Below, in pieces: positions 16,855-26,186 of a stretch of DNA of 64,000 nucleotides (its first letter is position 1; every line of letters begins with the position of its first letter). Source of the DNA: Pseudomonas mediterranea CFBP 5447 (GTDB taxonomy: Bacteria; Pseudomonadota; Gammaproteobacteria; Pseudomonadales; Pseudomonadaceae); the NCBI RefSeq assembly GCF_000774145.1, contig NZ_KN322987.1:436756-500755 (forward strand), in the 5' to 3' direction. Both the position numbers and the translations under genes were made by a program. The notes beneath the pieces were generated by a model. It did no database searches and was not told where the DNA came from. It worked only from the letters and a program-made list of their open reading frames with translations.

Positions 16855-17391
16855 ATGGAAGTCGATGAGGTAATCGCTCGTTGGGAAGCGGACGAAGCCC
16901 GTGTACGCGCACGCTTGAGTGCGCCGGACGCGAAGCCCAAGGGAAAGGTGTTCGGTCGCTCGGGAATGGAGATGTTCGAAGCGATTTTTGCCGGCGAGCT
17001 GCCACCGGCGCCGATCGGTGACACGCTCGACTTCGTGCCTATACACATGGAGCCGGGAGTCGCGGTCTTCCAGGGGCGTCCACACCGGCGCCACTACAAC
17101 CCACTGGGCACCGTGCACGGAGGATGGTTCGCCACGCTGCTTGACTCGGCTGTTGGTTGCGCCGTGCATTCGACGTTGCCGGCCGGAAAGGGTTACACCA
17201 CGTTGGAGCTGAAAGTAAACATGGTGCGCGCCTTGAACAGCCAGGTGCCGATGGTACGTGCGGAAGGCAAGGTGATACACGCGGGTCGCCAGGTTGCGAC
17301 TGCCGAAGGTCGTATCGTCGGCCCTGATGGAAAGCTCTATGCACATGCGACGACGACGTGCCTGGTCTTCGACCACTCCGCGGGTGACTGA
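16855..17391 (+). CDS. PaaI-like hotdog-fold acyl-CoA thioesterase
   Basis: A 178-residue single-hotdog protein of the PaaI/4-hydroxybenzoyl-CoA thioesterase group. The diagnostic loop and helix are visible as NPLGTVHGGWFATLLDSAVGCAVHS (about 82-106), where the HGG segment shapes the active site, followed by the strand with VNMVRAL. Its usual job is hydrolysing aryl- or acyl-CoA thioesters to free CoA. It follows tetR closely on the same strand behind a GGGGTAACCG ribosome-binding region. The true substrate is not shown by context. Confidence 0.87.
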   Translation: MEVDEVIARWEADEARVRARLSAPDAKPKGKVFGRSGMEMFEAIFAGELPPAPIGDTLDFVPIHMEPGVAVFQGRPHRRHYNPLGTVHGGWFATLLDSAVGCAVHSTLPAGKGYTTLELKVNMVRALNSQVPMVRAEGKVIHAGRQVATAEGRIVGPDGKLYAHATTTCLVFDHSAGD

Positions 17392-17458
17392 ACAGGAATC
17401 GTCATCCCGCACCCTCTCACCTGCCAGAACGCTTGCCATTTCCCGTCATGCCGGTGCT

Positions 17459-19417
17459 TCAGGTCCGAAACTGGGCAACAGCCTCCCGCAGCTCGTGTTC
17501 CAGCCCGGCCAGGTCTGCACTGGCCATGACCACTTGCTGATTCACCCCGACACAATGTTCGGCCTCATTGCGCACCTGCATGACGTTGCGGCTGACCTCC
17601 TCGGCGACGATGCTCTGCTGCTCGGCGCTGGCTGCGTTCTGCTGGTTCATCTGTTCGATCAGTGACACCGCCCCGGTGATGCCACCCAAGGCTGTGCTCA
17701 CTTGATCGGCCAGCGACACGGTATCGATCATCAGGCGGGCGCAACCCTGGATCTGCCCGACGCTCTGCTGCGAAAGACGTTGCAGCCCGACGATCAGCGT
17801 CTCGATCTCGCGGGTCGAGGCCTGGGTTCGCCGCGCCAGTGCCCGCACCTCATCGGCAACCACGGCAAAGCCACGGCCCTGCTCCCCCGCCCGAGCGGCT
17901 TCGATGGCTGCATTGAGTGCCAGCAGGTTGGTTTGCTCGGCAATGGAAGCGATCACGTCGGCCACCGTGCCGATGGTTTCGACCTGACGCTGCAAGGACT
18001 CGATGGCCTGCTCGGAAAGAGTCATTTCCGCTGCCAGACGATGGATTTGCTGGCTTGCCATCTGCACCACCTGCTCGCCGTTGCGCGCCTGGTGGTCGGC
18101 CTCGCCGGCGGCCTGGGAGGCCTGCTCGGCATTTTGCGCTACTTGCGCGACCGTGCTGCTCATTTGCTGCATGGCCGTGGCCGCGTGTTCTGTCTCGACC
18201 CTTTGGCGTTGTACTGCCCCGCTACTTTGCGCGCTGGCTGTGTTCAGGGTCCGGGTCGTTTGCCCCAGTCCCTCGACGCTCAGCCCGATACGCGCCACCA
18301 GTCGACGCAGATTGGTCGTCATCTCTCCCACTGCCACCATCAACTGGCCCAACTCGTCCCGGCGCATCGTCATGACTTCGGCCGCCTCACTCAGATCGCC
18401 CTGGGCAATGCGCCGGGCAATCTGCAGCGCCTGGCGCAGAGGCGCGACGATCAGATGGCGGATAACCAGCGATGCCAACAACGCCAGGACCACGATAATC
18501 AGTGCCCCCACTGCCTGCAGACGCATCATCGAACGGCCCCGCTCGCCCATCTGCACTTGCTTCTCGGTTGTTGCCTGCTCGACCTGGGTCAGCACAGCCT
18601 GGGCCTGGGCGTCCATCTGCTCGGCAGTTTGCTTGCTCAGTGCCCGACTGTCCCGATAGCGCTGGAATGCCTTGCGATATTCGACCAGCGCCGTCCGAGC
18701 CGCTGCCAGGGATTCTTCGGAGTTCTCGTCCACCCGGCCTTGAAGCAGCTCCAGCGCGTCACTCATTTCGTCCACTGACTCGGTCCAGCCTTGGAGCGTC
18801 TCTGCCGCGCCCTCCCCTACATAGAGTAACTCCCGGTTGCGGGTGACCAGCAGTTTTCGCTGCAGCGCCGAGGCTTGTTCCGCGAGGCTCAGTGGATCGC
18901 CCTCCAAGGCCTGGCCGCTGTTCAATACGCCACGAACCTGGTCGTACATATCCAATTCAACAGCCTCGAACTGCAAGCGGGCCTGTTCCGCCTGTTCCTG
19001 CATATGGCCCAATGCATCCACCGCCAGGCGCCGATGATCGATGAAGTGTGCGAATTGACCTTCATAGCCGTCGACGGATTGCTGCATGGCGGTCAGTACC
19101 GGCCCATCCTCGTTCGATGCGCCCGTCTTCACCTTCTGCAGTTGAGCATCCAGCGCCTGGATCAGCTCCTGAACCTGGCGCATTGCTGAAGGAGCGGGAT
19201 CGAGTGCGTAGGCTTTCTCCGCACTGCGCATCTGCAGCGTGAGGCGATTGATCTCTACCATGGCACCAACCTCCCGGCCGTGTTCCAGGAGGCTGGCAGT
19301 GGCATACAAGCCCTGGGCGATGGCGGCCACCGCGAGCAAGGACACCAGGCCGAAACCGAGCAGCAGCTTCTGCCCCACCGAACAGTCGGCGAGCAGCCGG
19401 GCCGTTTTCTTCAGCAT
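17459..19417 (-). CDS. Methyl-accepting chemotaxis protein with helical bimodular (HBM-type) sensor domain
   Basis: A 652-residue chemoreceptor. A membrane helix (about 16-37) is followed by an unusually long all-helical periplasmic domain (about 38-300), then a second membrane helix (about 308-328), HAMP and a signalling domain whose tip reads EQTNLLALNAAIEAARAGE. The extended ligand domain matches the size of HBM receptors such as McpS, which bind organic acids at two stacked bundles. The ATG at 19417 lies four bases beyond the stop of the RND gene, with GAGGAG inside that gene's end, so it is probably translationally coupled. It is therefore part of the coniferyl-alcohol operon. Confidence 0.9.
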   Translation of the reverse strand: MLKKTARLLADCSVGQKLLLGFGLVSLLAVAAIAQGLYATASLLEHGREVGAMVEINRLTLQMRSAEKAYALDPAPSAMRQVQELIQALDAQLQKVKTGASNEDGPVLTAMQQSVDGYEGQFAHFIDHRRLAVDALGHMQEQAEQARLQFEAVELDMYDQVRGVLNSGQALEGDPLSLAEQASALQRKLLVTRNRELLYVGEGAAETLQGWTESVDEMSDALELLQGRVDENSEESLAAARTALVEYRKAFQRYRDSRALSKQTAEQMDAQAQAVLTQVEQATTEKQVQMGERGRSMMRLQAVGALIIVVLALLASLVIRHLIVAPLRQALQIARRIAQGDLSEAAEVMTMRRDELGQLMVAVGEMTTNLRRLVARIGLSVEGLGQTTRTLNTASAQSSGAVQRQRVETEHAATAMQQMSSTVAQVAQNAEQASQAAGEADHQARNGEQVVQMASQQIHRLAAEMTLSEQAIESLQRQVETIGTVADVIASIAEQTNLLALNAAIEAARAGEQGRGFAVVADEVRALARRTQASTREIETLIVGLQRLSQQSVGQIQGCARLMIDTVSLADQVSTALGGITGAVSLIEQMNQQNAASAEQQSIVAEEVSRNVMQVRNEAEHCVGVNQQVVMASADLAGLEHELREAVAQFRT

Positions 19418-19421
19418 GCTT

Positions 19422-21857
19422 CTACCGCTCCTCGACCGCCTGCAACACACCGCAGGCCTCAGGCTTTTTTGCGAACAACCTCTGCGGCAACAGGAAGTAA
19501 GCCAGCGCCGGCAACAGGATCAAGGCGCCGAGCATGTTCACCAGGAACATGAACGCCAGCAGGATGCCCATGTCGGCCTGGAACTTGATCGGTGACCAGG
19601 CCCAGGTCGCTACGGCGATGGCCAGGGTAATGCCGGTCAGCAGCACCACCTTGCCGGTGAACAGCAAGGCGCGGTAATACGCCTCGGACAACGAGGCACC
19701 GGCACGCATGTGCGCCAGGATGATGCTCAGCACGTAGAGTGCATAGTCGACACCGATGCCTACGCCGAGGGCGATCACCGGCAAGGTGGCCACCTTGACG
19801 CCCATACCGAGACCGACCATCAGCGCTTCGCACAGAATCGAAGTGAGTACCAGCGGCAGCACCGCCGCCAGTACCGCGCGCCAGGAACGAAAGGTCACCC
19901 AGCACAGCAGGATCACCGCGCCGTAGACCCAGAACAGCATCTCGTGCATGGCCTTCTTCACCACGATGTTGGTCGCCGCCTCGATCCCGGCGCTGCCGGC
20001 AGCCAGCATGAACTTCACTTCCGGCAGTTTCTGTTGGGCGATGAACGCTTCGCTGGTCTGCACCACCCGTTCCAGGGTGTCGGCCTTGTGGTCGGCCAGG
20101 TACACGTAGAGCGAAAGCAGCGAACAACCCTGGTTGAACAGCTCGCGCGGTGCCCGAGTCTGTACGGCGCCGAGGGCACCGTCGTTGGGGATCAACTCGT
20201 ACCACTTGAAGTTGCCCTCGTTGTAACCGGCGGCGGCAACTTTACTCATGGCGGCCATGGAGTTGGTGGATTCCACACCTGGCAACTGCTCCAGCTGCCA
20301 GGCCAGCGAATCGACTGCGGCCAGGGTCGGATAGCGGGTGCACTGGTCCTCCGGGGTTTTCACCATGACCACGAAAATGTCCGAGCTGGCTGCGTAGTTC
20401 TGCGTCATGAACGCCGCATCACGGTTGTAGCGTGAGTCTGGACGCAGCTCCGGCGCGCCGGGATCCAGGTCGCCGATCTTCAGGTGCAGGCTGACGGCAA
20501 ACCCGCCGGCCGCCAACGCCAGGCCGACCAGGCAAGCGGCAATGGCCCAGGAACGCCGGGTAAACAGGTCGAGAAAGCTCCACAATGGATGCTTGGTGTT
20601 CGCGCTCAACTCGGCGGTTTCCGCGCGCAAGCTGCGGGCAGCGGCCTTGGCTCCGACGCCGATGTAGCTGAGCAGGATCGGTAGCAGGATCAGGTTGGTG
20701 AAAATCAGCACCGCGACGCCAATACTCGCGGTGATCGCCAGGTCCTGGATCACCTGGATCTTGATCACGATCAGCACGGCGAAACCCACCGCATCGCAGA
20801 GCAGCGCGGTCATGCCGGCGGCGAACAGGCGGCGGAAGGTGTAGCGCGCCGCGACGACCCGGTGCGTGCCGCGACCGATGTCCTGCATGATCCCGTTCAT
20901 TTTCTGCGCGCCGTGGCTCATGCCGATGGCAAACACCAGGAACGGAACCAACGCCGAATACGGGTCCAGATCGTAGCCAAGGGTGGCGAGCAGGCCGATC
21001 TGCCAGAGCACCGCCACCAGGGAGCAAAGCACCACCAATGCCGTGCTGCGGGCACAGCGGGTGTACCAATAGAGCACTGCCACGGTCACCAGCACGGCGG
21101 CGGCGAAGAACAGCAAGACTTGTCCCAGCCCGGCGATCAGGTCGCCGATGATCTTGGTGAAGCCGGTGATGTGGATCTGGATGCGCTCGTTCTGGTATTT
21201 GTCGCGCAAGGCTTCCAGTTGCCGGGAAAACTCACCGGCGTCCAGCGCCTTGCCGGTGGCCGGGTTGATTTCCAGCAATGGCACGAAGATCACGCTGGAC
21301 TGGAAGTTGCCGGCCACCAATTGACCGATCTCGCCGGAACGGGCGACGTTGGTCCGCACCTCCTCCAGACTGGCCGGCGAGCCGTCGTAGCTGTCTGGAA
21401 TCACCGTGCCGCCATCCAGGCCGTCTTCGGTCACGGCGGTCCAGCGGGTGGTCGGCGTCCATAAGGACTTCATGTAAGGCTTGTCGACACCGGGCAACAG
21501 GTAGATCTCGTCGTTGAGTCTGGCAAGGGTGTCGAGGTAATCCTTGTCAAAAATAGTGCCCTCCTTGACCGCCACGGCGACGCGGATCGAGTTGCCCAGG
21601 CCGCTGAGTTCGCTGCGCTGTTCAAGGAAGTTGGCCACATAGGGATGAGACGTCGGGATGGTTTTCTCGAAACTGGCGTTGAGACCGATCTTGCTGGCCT
21701 GGTAACCCAGTACCAGGGTCACCAGCAGGCACAGCAGCATGACCCAGGGCCGGTGGTTGAAAATCGCCCGTTCGCCGAGGTTGCCGGAACGCGGATCGAA
21801 ATCCTCCAGGCGGGCCATCACCACTTGCTGTTCGAGGGAGGAATTATGGTCGTTCAC
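19422..21857 (-). CDS. RND-superfamily (MMPL/HpnN-like) transporter
   Basis: About 811 residues with the RND twofold layout: a first membrane helix near residue 45, a large periplasmic loop, a bundle of helices, then a second loop and bundle. GxxxD-type polar residues appear in the helices following each loop. This branch is the single-protein MMPL type that moves lipids or hydrophobic molecules, not a tripartite drug pump with a membrane-fusion partner. A GTG at 21857 has GGAG at perfect distance (six bases) and is preferred over the ATG at 21881, which has no ribosome-binding site. Neighbouring DUF1302, DUF1329 and YCF48 genes are habitual companions of such pumps. Confidence 0.88.
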   Translation of the reverse strand: MNDHNSSLEQQVVMARLEDFDPRSGNLGERAIFNHRPWVMLLCLLVTLVLGYQASKIGLNASFEKTIPTSHPYVANFLEQRSELSGLGNSIRVAVAVKEGTIFDKDYLDTLARLNDEIYLLPGVDKPYMKSLWTPTTRWTAVTEDGLDGGTVIPDSYDGSPASLEEVRTNVARSGEIGQLVAGNFQSSVIFVPLLEINPATGKALDAGEFSRQLEALRDKYQNERIQIHITGFTKIIGDLIAGLGQVLLFFAAAVLVTVAVLYWYTRCARSTALVVLCSLVAVLWQIGLLATLGYDLDPYSALVPFLVFAIGMSHGAQKMNGIMQDIGRGTHRVVAARYTFRRLFAAGMTALLCDAVGFAVLIVIKIQVIQDLAITASIGVAVLIFTNLILLPILLSYIGVGAKAAARSLRAETAELSANTKHPLWSFLDLFTRRSWAIAACLVGLALAAGGFAVSLHLKIGDLDPGAPELRPDSRYNRDAAFMTQNYAASSDIFVVMVKTPEDQCTRYPTLAAVDSLAWQLEQLPGVESTNSMAAMSKVAAAGYNEGNFKWYELIPNDGALGAVQTRAPRELFNQGCSLLSLYVYLADHKADTLERVVQTSEAFIAQQKLPEVKFMLAAGSAGIEAATNIVVKKAMHEMLFWVYGAVILLCWVTFRSWRAVLAAVLPLVLTSILCEALMVGLGMGVKVATLPVIALGVGIGVDYALYVLSIILAHMRAGASLSEAYYRALLFTGKVVLLTGITLAIAVATWAWSPIKFQADMGILLAFMFLVNMLGALILLPALAYFLLPQRLFAKKPEACGVLQAVEER

Positions 21858-21913
21858 ATCGGACTCCAAATACGGCCGCATGGGCTGTGCAAATAGCGCT
21901 CTGGCCAGTAGGT

Positions 21914-22993
21914 TCAGCGTTGTGCCGAGACAAGGGCTTGATCGAGACGGGTCAGCCCGCCCAGCCCGACGCAGACCAGGCTGCCATCCGGGGCGGCCAC
22001 CAGACCGGCGATCGAGGTACCGGCCGGGCCGGAAAGATGCCGCAAGCGACTGCCTCGACCGGAACTGAGCAACAGGTCACCGGCCTGGCTGGCCAGGAGC
22101 AGCGCCCCATCCTTCAGTTGAGTACCGGCGGACAAGGCCACTTCCAGGCCGGTTTCGATGCGCCGCCAACTGCTCCCCTGGTCACCCGACCAGAACGCAT
22201 TGCCGCGCAGACCGAAGGCGATCAGTTCGCCGCTGGCACTGCTTTGCAGACCGAAGAAACTGCCGTCATAGGGTGATTCGAGCGCCTGGAAGCGGCTGCC
22301 GTTGTCCTTGGATCGCAACAACAGGCCACGCTCGCCGACGATGAACAGTTCGCCCCCCATTGCGCGAATGCCGTACAGGTTGAGGCCCTCGGGGTTGTCC
22401 ACCTGCTGCATCCACGGTTTCCAGGTCCCGCCACCGTCCACGGTATGCAGGATCAGGCCATAGGCGCCGACCACATAGCCGTTGCGACGGTCGCTGAAGT
22501 ACAGGTCGAGAAACGGCTTGTCCGGCCCGTCCGCGACCAGCCGTTCGGCGTCTTCCACATGCCTGGCATCGCCGCCCTGTTGTGCGGCAACCAGCGCCAA
22601 CTGTGCCGCCGCGACGCCATCGAGTTGCTTGGCCCAGGTTTCGCCGCCGTCAGTGCTATGCAGCACCACGCCCATGTGACCGACGGCCCAGCCCTGCTCG
22701 TCATCGACGAACTGCACCGCCGTCAGGCTGACACTGACCGGCACCCGTGCCTGACGCCAGCTCTGGCCGGAATCATCTGAGAGCAGGACGATGCCGCGCT
22801 CGCCGACCGCCACCAGCCGATCGCCTGCGCGAGTCACCGCCAGCAATGCAGCGTGGGTGGCCTTGGCGCTCTGCAATGCCGCCTGGTCGAGCAAGGCAAT
22901 CCGGGGGCTGGCCGTTGTCCAGCCCGACATCAGCAAGACCGTCAGCGCCAGGATCACCGACAACGCCCGCCCGAGTGAAAAGTTACCGTTCAT
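21914..22993 (-). CDS. YCF48/BNR-repeat beta-propeller, exported
   Basis: A 359-residue exported protein. A signal peptide (about 1-28) is followed by repeated beta-propeller blades with Asp-box-like elements such as SDDSGQSW, STDGGETW and DGGGTW at regular spacing. These resemble Arabidopsis HCF136/YCF48, an assembly factor, and bacterial homologues commonly encoded with DUF1302/DUF1329/RND genes. It probably assists assembly or gating of the envelope transport system. The ATG at 22993 has GGAG six bases upstream, against a GTG 12 bases earlier without one. Its exact function is unknown. Confidence 0.85.
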   Translation of the reverse strand: MNGNFSLGRALSVILALTVLLMSGWTTASPRIALLDQAALQSAKATHAALLAVTRAGDRLVAVGERGIVLLSDDSGQSWRQARVPVSVSLTAVQFVDDEQGWAVGHMGVVLHSTDGGETWAKQLDGVAAAQLALVAAQQGGDARHVEDAERLVADGPDKPFLDLYFSDRRNGYVVGAYGLILHTVDGGGTWKPWMQQVDNPEGLNLYGIRAMGGELFIVGERGLLLRSKDNGSRFQALESPYDGSFFGLQSSASGELIAFGLRGNAFWSGDQGSSWRRIETGLEVALSAGTQLKDGALLLASQAGDLLLSSGRGSRLRHLSGPAGTSIAGLVAAPDGSLVCVGLGGLTRLDQALVSAQR

Positions 22994-23071
22994 ATCCCGC
23001 TCCACCCACCACTCAAGAGTTATCCAAACGCAACGCGCCGATGCCAGGGCCCCGGCGCGTTGGGCAACGAC

Positions 23072-24433
23072 TCAACGCGAACTGTCGTTGGCCATGGCGT
23101 CAGGCGTGAAGAACGAAGATGGCGGACGCGGGTAGCTCTGGTACTGCACATCCAGGTCGTTGGCTGCGGAGTTGAGGAAGTAGGCACCGGTCTCCAGGTT
23201 GTAGCTGCCCCACGACATCTGTGCGGTGAGCGCCGGCATTTCCGGGGCCAGCAGGGTCAGCGAGTAGTTGGTGCGACCCAGTTTGCCTTGGGCGTCGTAA
23301 CCGTCCACCAGCAGCACTTGCCAGGAGTCCTCGTCGACGTAATAGGTGCGTTTTGGCACCACGTGACGCTTACCGTCCTTGAGCGTGGCGTTCACCACCC
23401 AGACCCGATGTTTTTCCCAACGCACCAGATCCGGGTTGAGGAAGTTCGGCTTGACCAGGTCGTCGCTCTTCGCCGCGGCCGCACGATTGTTGTTGTAAGG
23501 CACCAGCAGTTCTTTCTTGCCCACCAGCTTGAGGTCGTGACGGTCGGTCGGGCCGAAGACCATGAAAGCCTCGTCGAAGAAACCCACTCCCGAGGTGACG
23601 AAGTCCGGCGTGTCATAGGCAATGTTCGGTGCACGCCTCACCCGACGCTGGCCGACCAGGTACTGCCAGGCGGCACGTTTTCCGGGGTCCATGTCCCAGT
23701 GGGTCATCAGGCCTTCGCCGGCCTTGGACGATGGCAGCTCAGTGGCCAGCTTGCCGATCAAGAACTTGCCTCCGAAGGTTTCGAGGCTGCCCTCCTTGAA
23801 GTAGTAAGGGTTCTGGTACCAGAAGCGTGCGCGGGTGGCCTGGATCTTCTTGCCGCCGGCGGTCATCAGCCAGGTGTCGAACGGTGAGTAGAAGGTGTCG
23901 GCGCCTTGCCAGGACAACCGATAGTTCCACAGCACCTCGGCACCGTTCTGTGGCAGTGGGAACGGAATCCCGCCATAGGCGCCGCTGACTTTTTCCGAGT
24001 CCACTTCGAGGGTGGCGCGGGTCGCGTTTTTCAAGGTGTTGTCATACACCCATTGCGGCGCGGCGGCGCTGCGGTGAGTCGGATAGACGTCGAGGCGATA
24101 CCCCGGGTACTTCTGCAGCAAGGCTTTAACGCCGTCGGACAACTGATCGGCGTACTGCGCCATGTTGGCCGCGCTGACCGAATACAGCGGCTTGTCGGCG
24201 GCAAAGGGGTCGGCACGTTTGTCGCCGTTCTTGTAGCCTGCGGGCGCTGTCGTATAGCCCCCGGTCCACGCCGGAATGCTGCCGTCCTTGTTGCCCGCGC
24301 GCTCGGCGCCCATGGGGGTGAGGTCGGTATTGAGCCGTGCGGCCTGATCAGGGGAAACCGCCGCCTGCACCACGCCGGCACTCAGCAAGGCAATGGCCAG
24401 GGCCGACAGACGCAAGGAAAATTGGCTTTGCAT
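23072..24433 (-). CDS. DUF1329 outer-membrane-associated protein
   Basis: A 453-residue exported protein with a classical signal peptide ending near AQA-type residues 24-25 (VVQAAVS). The mature chain has the DUF1329 pattern: an early GGIPFP, many Trp and Tyr, and KRTYYVDEDSW toward the end. The fold is thought to resemble LolA/LolB-type lipid-binding barrels, which suits carriage of a hydrophobic substrate through the periplasm. It starts 18 bases after the DUF1302 gene and clearly belongs to its operon. The biochemical role is unproven for the family. Confidence 0.88.
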   Translation of the reverse strand: MQSQFSLRLSALAIALLSAGVVQAAVSPDQAARLNTDLTPMGAERAGNKDGSIPAWTGGYTTAPAGYKNGDKRADPFAADKPLYSVSAANMAQYADQLSDGVKALLQKYPGYRLDVYPTHRSAAAPQWVYDNTLKNATRATLEVDSEKVSGAYGGIPFPLPQNGAEVLWNYRLSWQGADTFYSPFDTWLMTAGGKKIQATRARFWYQNPYYFKEGSLETFGGKFLIGKLATELPSSKAGEGLMTHWDMDPGKRAAWQYLVGQRRVRRAPNIAYDTPDFVTSGVGFFDEAFMVFGPTDRHDLKLVGKKELLVPYNNNRAAAAKSDDLVKPNFLNPDLVRWEKHRVWVVNATLKDGKRHVVPKRTYYVDEDSWQVLLVDGYDAQGKLGRTNYSLTLLAPEMPALTAQMSWGSYNLETGAYFLNSAANDLDVQYQSYPRPPSSFFTPDAMANDSSR

Positions 24434-24451
24434 AGGGGATGAAACCTCTTA

Positions 24452-26098
24452 TTAGAATGTGGTTTTCACGTACATGGAGACGAAGTCACGGTCGGCCAGC
24501 GATTGCGCATAGCTGAAATTGCCCGCCTCGTTCAGCCCTGCCGCGGCCTTGCCGAAGAAGTTCACGTAGTTGATGCCGAAGTCCCAGCGCTGCAGGTAAG
24601 TGGCCTTGAGGCCAACGCTCCAGTCACCGGCGTGGGAGTTGCCGAAACCGCCCTTGCTGACGGCCGAGGAGCGACCGTCGAGACCCACGCCAAAACCCAC
24701 CGGTACGCTCAGGTCGAGACCGTCGGCCACCTGGAAGTAAGCCGGTTCGGCCAGTACCCGCAGCGCGGTGGCATCACGGGTGGTGTTGGGGTCCAGTGCC
24801 CCGGGGTTGTCGGTCACGCTGAGGGTGCGGTTCCAGGCCAGTTCGGCAAGCACCGAGCCGCCGTCCCACAACGCGCCGGGCGACAGCAGGTAGATCGTCG
24901 ACAGGTTCACGTGCGCGGTCTTGCCCTTGGCGTAGAGCGCATCACCGTTGTTGTCCGCCGCGGTGCCCGGTGTCACCACCTGCAGGTTGCTCACCAGCGG
25001 TGCGTTCCAGCGCACCGAGGTTTCGCCGGCGAAGTTGAACGGGCCATAAGCCGTGGAGAAGCTGGCGCCGACGGTCTTGATGTCTTCGGCGTAGACCTGG
25101 CGATAGGAATTCAGGATCGGCAACCCTGTGGCGGCCGCCGCCGCACCGTCCAGGTAGGCATACAGCGCACTCGGGGTCTTGTCGTGGTATTGGGCGGCAT
25201 AGAAGCCCAGCTCCAGTTCGGTGCCTTCGGGCTTGAAGCGCAGTTGCAGGCCGCCCTGGCCCGAGTTCTTGGCCTCGATATCGGGAGCATGGACGGTGGT
25301 GTTGCCAAACACCTCGGTCCAGTCCCCTGCCCCTTTGCCGATGCCATCGTTGTCGCTCAGGTAGCTGCCCGCCCCTGGCACATTGGAACGCTCCCACTCG
25401 AACTGGTAATAGGCCCCGACGGACAACTGTGGGTTGATCTGCAACTGGCCGGACACTTGGTTGACCGGGCGCAGGATTTCCTTGAACTGGGTTCCCGGTA
25501 CGCTGAGCAACTTGACCACGTCGGTGGGGCCTTGTGCAGCGGCGATGCCGTTGCTGCCGTAGAACAGGCTCTCGCCATAGATCAGGCTATGCCGGCCCAG
25601 GCGCAGGGTGCCTTGGCTTGCGTCGCCGACATCACCGCGCAGAAACACGAAGGCATCCAGCAGTTCGGCGTCGCGCCCATGCAGTTCCCGGGTATCGCTG
25701 AGGAAATGCGGGTTCGCGCTGTCGTCGGTGTCCTTGTTATAGATATCGTCGTACCAGGCCGCGCCGCTGAGACGCAGGCCGTAGTTTTCCCGACTCAGGT
25801 CCATCTCACTGAACAGGTCCAGTCGATTGGAGACCAGGCCGCGACTGAAATTCCTGTCGCCCTGCCCCTGGATCGAAGGGTACAAGCCACCCGCCGTGGA
25901 GGCGTTGGTCAAGTGGTCATCGGCACCTTGCAGGCGCCAGGCCTGGCTGTATTTGATGGTGTTGTCCCAGCGCAGGCGCCAGTCACTGTCGCCCAGGTCG
26001 ATCTGTGCGGCTTGGGCCTGGGAGGCCAGCCCGGCGAGGCACACCGAGAGTGCCAGGGTGGAACGCTTGAAGCCCGGATAGCATCGAGTGTTGTGCAT
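24452..26098 (-). CDS. DUF1302 outer-membrane protein
   Basis: A 548-residue protein with a signal peptide (cleavage near QAQAAQ, residue 27) and a mature part rich in alternating aromatic and polar strands. It ends in a terminal aromatic residue (VKTTF) typical of beta-barrel outer-membrane proteins. DUF1302 members are encoded with DUF1329 and RND genes in clusters for hydrophobic carbon sources. The ATG at 26098 has AGGA six bases upstream; longer in-frame starts reach into the calA 3' region. Likely role: import channel or surface receptor for the coniferyl-type substrate. Confidence 0.87.
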   Translation of the reverse strand: MHNTRCYPGFKRSTLALSVCLAGLASQAQAAQIDLGDSDWRLRWDNTIKYSQAWRLQGADDHLTNASTAGGLYPSIQGQGDRNFSRGLVSNRLDLFSEMDLSRENYGLRLSGAAWYDDIYNKDTDDSANPHFLSDTRELHGRDAELLDAFVFLRGDVGDASQGTLRLGRHSLIYGESLFYGSNGIAAAQGPTDVVKLLSVPGTQFKEILRPVNQVSGQLQINPQLSVGAYYQFEWERSNVPGAGSYLSDNDGIGKGAGDWTEVFGNTTVHAPDIEAKNSGQGGLQLRFKPEGTELELGFYAAQYHDKTPSALYAYLDGAAAAATGLPILNSYRQVYAEDIKTVGASFSTAYGPFNFAGETSVRWNAPLVSNLQVVTPGTAADNNGDALYAKGKTAHVNLSTIYLLSPGALWDGGSVLAELAWNRTLSVTDNPGALDPNTTRDATALRVLAEPAYFQVADGLDLSVPVGFGVGLDGRSSAVSKGGFGNSHAGDWSVGLKATYLQRWDFGINYVNFFGKAAAGLNEAGNFSYAQSLADRDFVSMYVKTTF

Positions 26099-26186
26099 GA
26101 TGTTCCTCATTATTCTTGTTGTTTGGAAACGTGTGGAAAACGACCGGCCATGAGCGGCCCGCAAATGCGCAGGCGGGGTTCCTCGT

